DNA of 64,000 nucleotides from an uncultured Muribaculaceae bacterium (GTDB lineage Bacteria; Bacteroidota; Bacteroidia; Bacteroidales; Muribaculaceae): the NCBI GenBank assembly GCA_934555895.1, contig CAKTFH010000001.1, forward strand, positions 202,827 to 266,826, read 5' to 3'. Each line of letters starts with the position of its first letter. Positions within the stretch are counted from its first letter, which is position 1. Shown here one piece after another: positions 62,812 to 64,000 of this stretch. The notes under the pieces are model-generated. The model saw only the letters and a program-made list of their open reading frames with translations. It was not told the origin of the DNA and ran no database searches. The position numbers and the translations under genes are program-made.

Positions 62812-64000
62812 ATGTTAATTCATTACCCTAAGAGACTAATTTTCCCTCTAATCGCATGTGCTGCTACAATGGCTCATGCTGAAGTTGTGTCAGTAGACAA
62901 TGCCAAGCAACTGGCTGCAGATTTTTTTAGCGCAAGCAGTCTTGACAGATTATCTTCGACAGAGGCATTCGATCTTGTCCATACATGCGGCACAACATCT
63001 CATCCCCTCTATTATGTATTCAATGCTCATGAGGGGCCGGGATATATTATTATTTCGGCAGATGACTGTGCCACTCCGGTTCTGGGCTATTCTCTTGACG
63101 GGCATTACAGCGCAGGCACAGTGCCTCCCGCCATGAGCTGGATGCTGCATGGTCTTGAGAGTGAAATCAAAGCCGCCCCGGCGCTTCAGAAACCGGTACC
63201 GATGGCTGAGCGCCGTAAAATGGCTCGTCGCGCGGCGCAGAGCAATGAAAGAATCATTCTCGAAACTCCTCAATGGCGTCAGGAAGCCCCATTCAACAGG
63301 TATATTCCCGGTAATGCACTCACCGGATGTGTCGGCACCGCGATGGCCATGATTATGAGATATCATCAATTCCCTGAGCATGGCACAGGAAGTTACAACG
63401 GCATCAGCTTCGATGTGGCATACGACTGGAACAATATGCGAATGGATAATTACCGCTCCGGTTACACTGAAGCAGAAGCTGATGCAGTATCTACGCTCAT
63501 ATATCATGCGGCTGCAAGTATCGGGACTCAGTTCGGTTACTCCGGTTCAAGCGCCTATGAGGTAAAAGTGCCCGCCGCTCTCGTCAACTATTTTGGCTAT
63601 GACCCCGGTGTATCATATAAGAAACGCTCTGAAACACCCACTCAGGCCGAATTCGACCGTCTGGTTGAAAATGAGATACGTGGCAGACGCCCGGTGCTGT
63701 ACTGTGGTCAGGATGTCACTGCCGGACATGCCTTCGTTGTAGACGGGTATGACCCTATCAACGGAATGATACATGTGAACTGGGGTTGGGGAGGCGCCGA
63801 CGGCAATAACAATGGCGGCTGGTATGCGAGCACGGCACTCAATCCCACAGTCAGCCAATCGCACAGTTTCAACAACCTTACCACCATTATCTACAATATA
63901 AAACCCGGAGATGGCTCCAATTCAGCTTGGTCTCCGCTTCACATCACTGCCGACGGGCGCCAACCCGGCATGAGTTCCGATCTCGAAGGAGACCTTTCAG
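62812..64000 (+). CDS. C10 (streptopain/SpeB-type) cysteine peptidase, 3' end outside window
   Basis: The frame is open from ATG 62812 to the right edge, giving 396 visible residues. A signal peptide (MLIHYPKRLIFPLIACAATMAHA) is followed by a SpeB-type propeptide (about 24-145: YYVFNAHEGPGYIIISADD). The peptidase C10 domain comes next: catalytic Cys173 in TGCVGTAMAMIMRYH, His306 in AGHAFVVDGYD and HVNWGWGG. Bacteroidales C10 peptidases are secreted and often carry further C-terminal domains, which would lie outside the window. The substrate is unknown. Confidence 0.93.
   Translation, partial: MLIHYPKRLIFPLIACAATMAHAEVVSVDNAKQLAADFFSASSLDRLSSTEAFDLVHTCGTTSHPLYYVFNAHEGPGYIIISADDCATPVLGYSLDGHYSAGTVPPAMSWMLHGLESEIKAAPALQKPVPMAERRKMARRAAQSNERIILETPQWRQEAPFNRYIPGNALTGCVGTAMAMIMRYHQFPEHGTGSYNGISFDVAYDWNNMRMDNYRSGYTEAEADAVSTLIYHAAASIGTQFGYSGSSAYEVKVPAALVNYFGYDPGVSYKKRSETPTQAEFDRLVENEIRGRRPVLYCGQDVTAGHAFVVDGYDPINGMIHVNWGWGGADGNNNGGWYASTALNPTVSQSHSFNNLTTIIYNIKPGDGSNSAWSPLHITADGRQPGMSSDLEGDLS

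Noticed and set aside
1..64000. rRNA, tRNA, CRISPR arrays, prophage or complete insertion sequences
   Set aside because: None was recognised on reading either strand; a dedicated tRNA or covariance-model scan would be needed to exclude small RNAs.

Overview
The window looks like chromosome of a Bacteroidota bacterium of the order Bacteroidales, most likely a Muribaculaceae-type gut organism (the family is inference). The main evidence is the promoters: many genes are preceded by the Bacteroidota -7 element TAnnTTTG, several with a TTG/TTTG about 18-20 nt upstream, and Shine-Dalgarno sequences are largely absent. Other evidence is a type IX secretion (T9SS) outer-membrane protein (PorV) with several cargo-like proteins ending in T9SS-type C-terminal domains, a GH13_8 branching enzyme, TamB-like, DUF3078 and PCMD proteins, and GH127 and GH29 enzymes. 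Most of the DNA is G+C-rich. A few secreted-protein genes (1-1709, 15478-16299, 22383-26154, 62812-end) are visibly more A+T-rich.

Layout. 1-8782 (minus): a truncated repeat-containing secreted protein, then polA-meaB-glgB-TIGR02757 reading leftwards. 8863-15399 (plus): a thiamine operon with its own promoter and TPP riboswitch, thiS, a tenI-thiE fusion, thiG, thiH, thiF, a methyltransferase, tenA and thiD. 15478-16920: a DUF3828-like secreted protein and a GNAT acetyltransferase. 22080-16943 (minus): a tightly packed run of an outer-membrane DUF3078 protein, two secreted proteins, a Crp-like regulator, a HAD phosphatase and aroB. 22383-26154 (minus): an A+T-rich pair, a gingipain-type C25 peptidase and a BspA-like leucine-rich protein, both likely T9SS cargo. 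26430-32540: a ferredoxin too small to be obvious, tamB, a small beta-barrel protein and ferritin. 32628-40001 (minus): PHP phosphatase, cstA, a TPR/PD40 protein, holA and a GH127 arabinofuranosidase. 40416-45663 (plus): a YfhO membrane protein, a methyltransferase-like protein, xerD and a Ca/Na antiporter. 45797-59239 (mainly minus): a T9SS-cargo-like protein, an outer-membrane phospholipase A (plus strand), a GH29 fucosidase, an AlbA_2 protein, pdxB, a membrane protein, purD, a THUMP RNA methyltransferase, apt, mnmG and ybeY. 59466-64000 (plus): porV, ispF, a PCMD protein and a truncated C10 (streptopain-type) peptidase.

No rRNA, tRNA, CRISPR array, prophage or complete insertion sequence was recognised by eye. 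The features most worth a second look are a 26-bp, 24/26-matched inverted repeat that would close the whole 5' leader of the GH127 mRNA exactly at its predicted start; a near-perfect parS palindrome beside mnmG; a DNA polymerase I whose proofreading motifs are mostly missing; a thiamine operon with a TenI-ThiE fusion and an embedded methyltransferase but no thiC; and a 15-bp repeat sitting on the predicted transcription start of the C10 peptidase gene.
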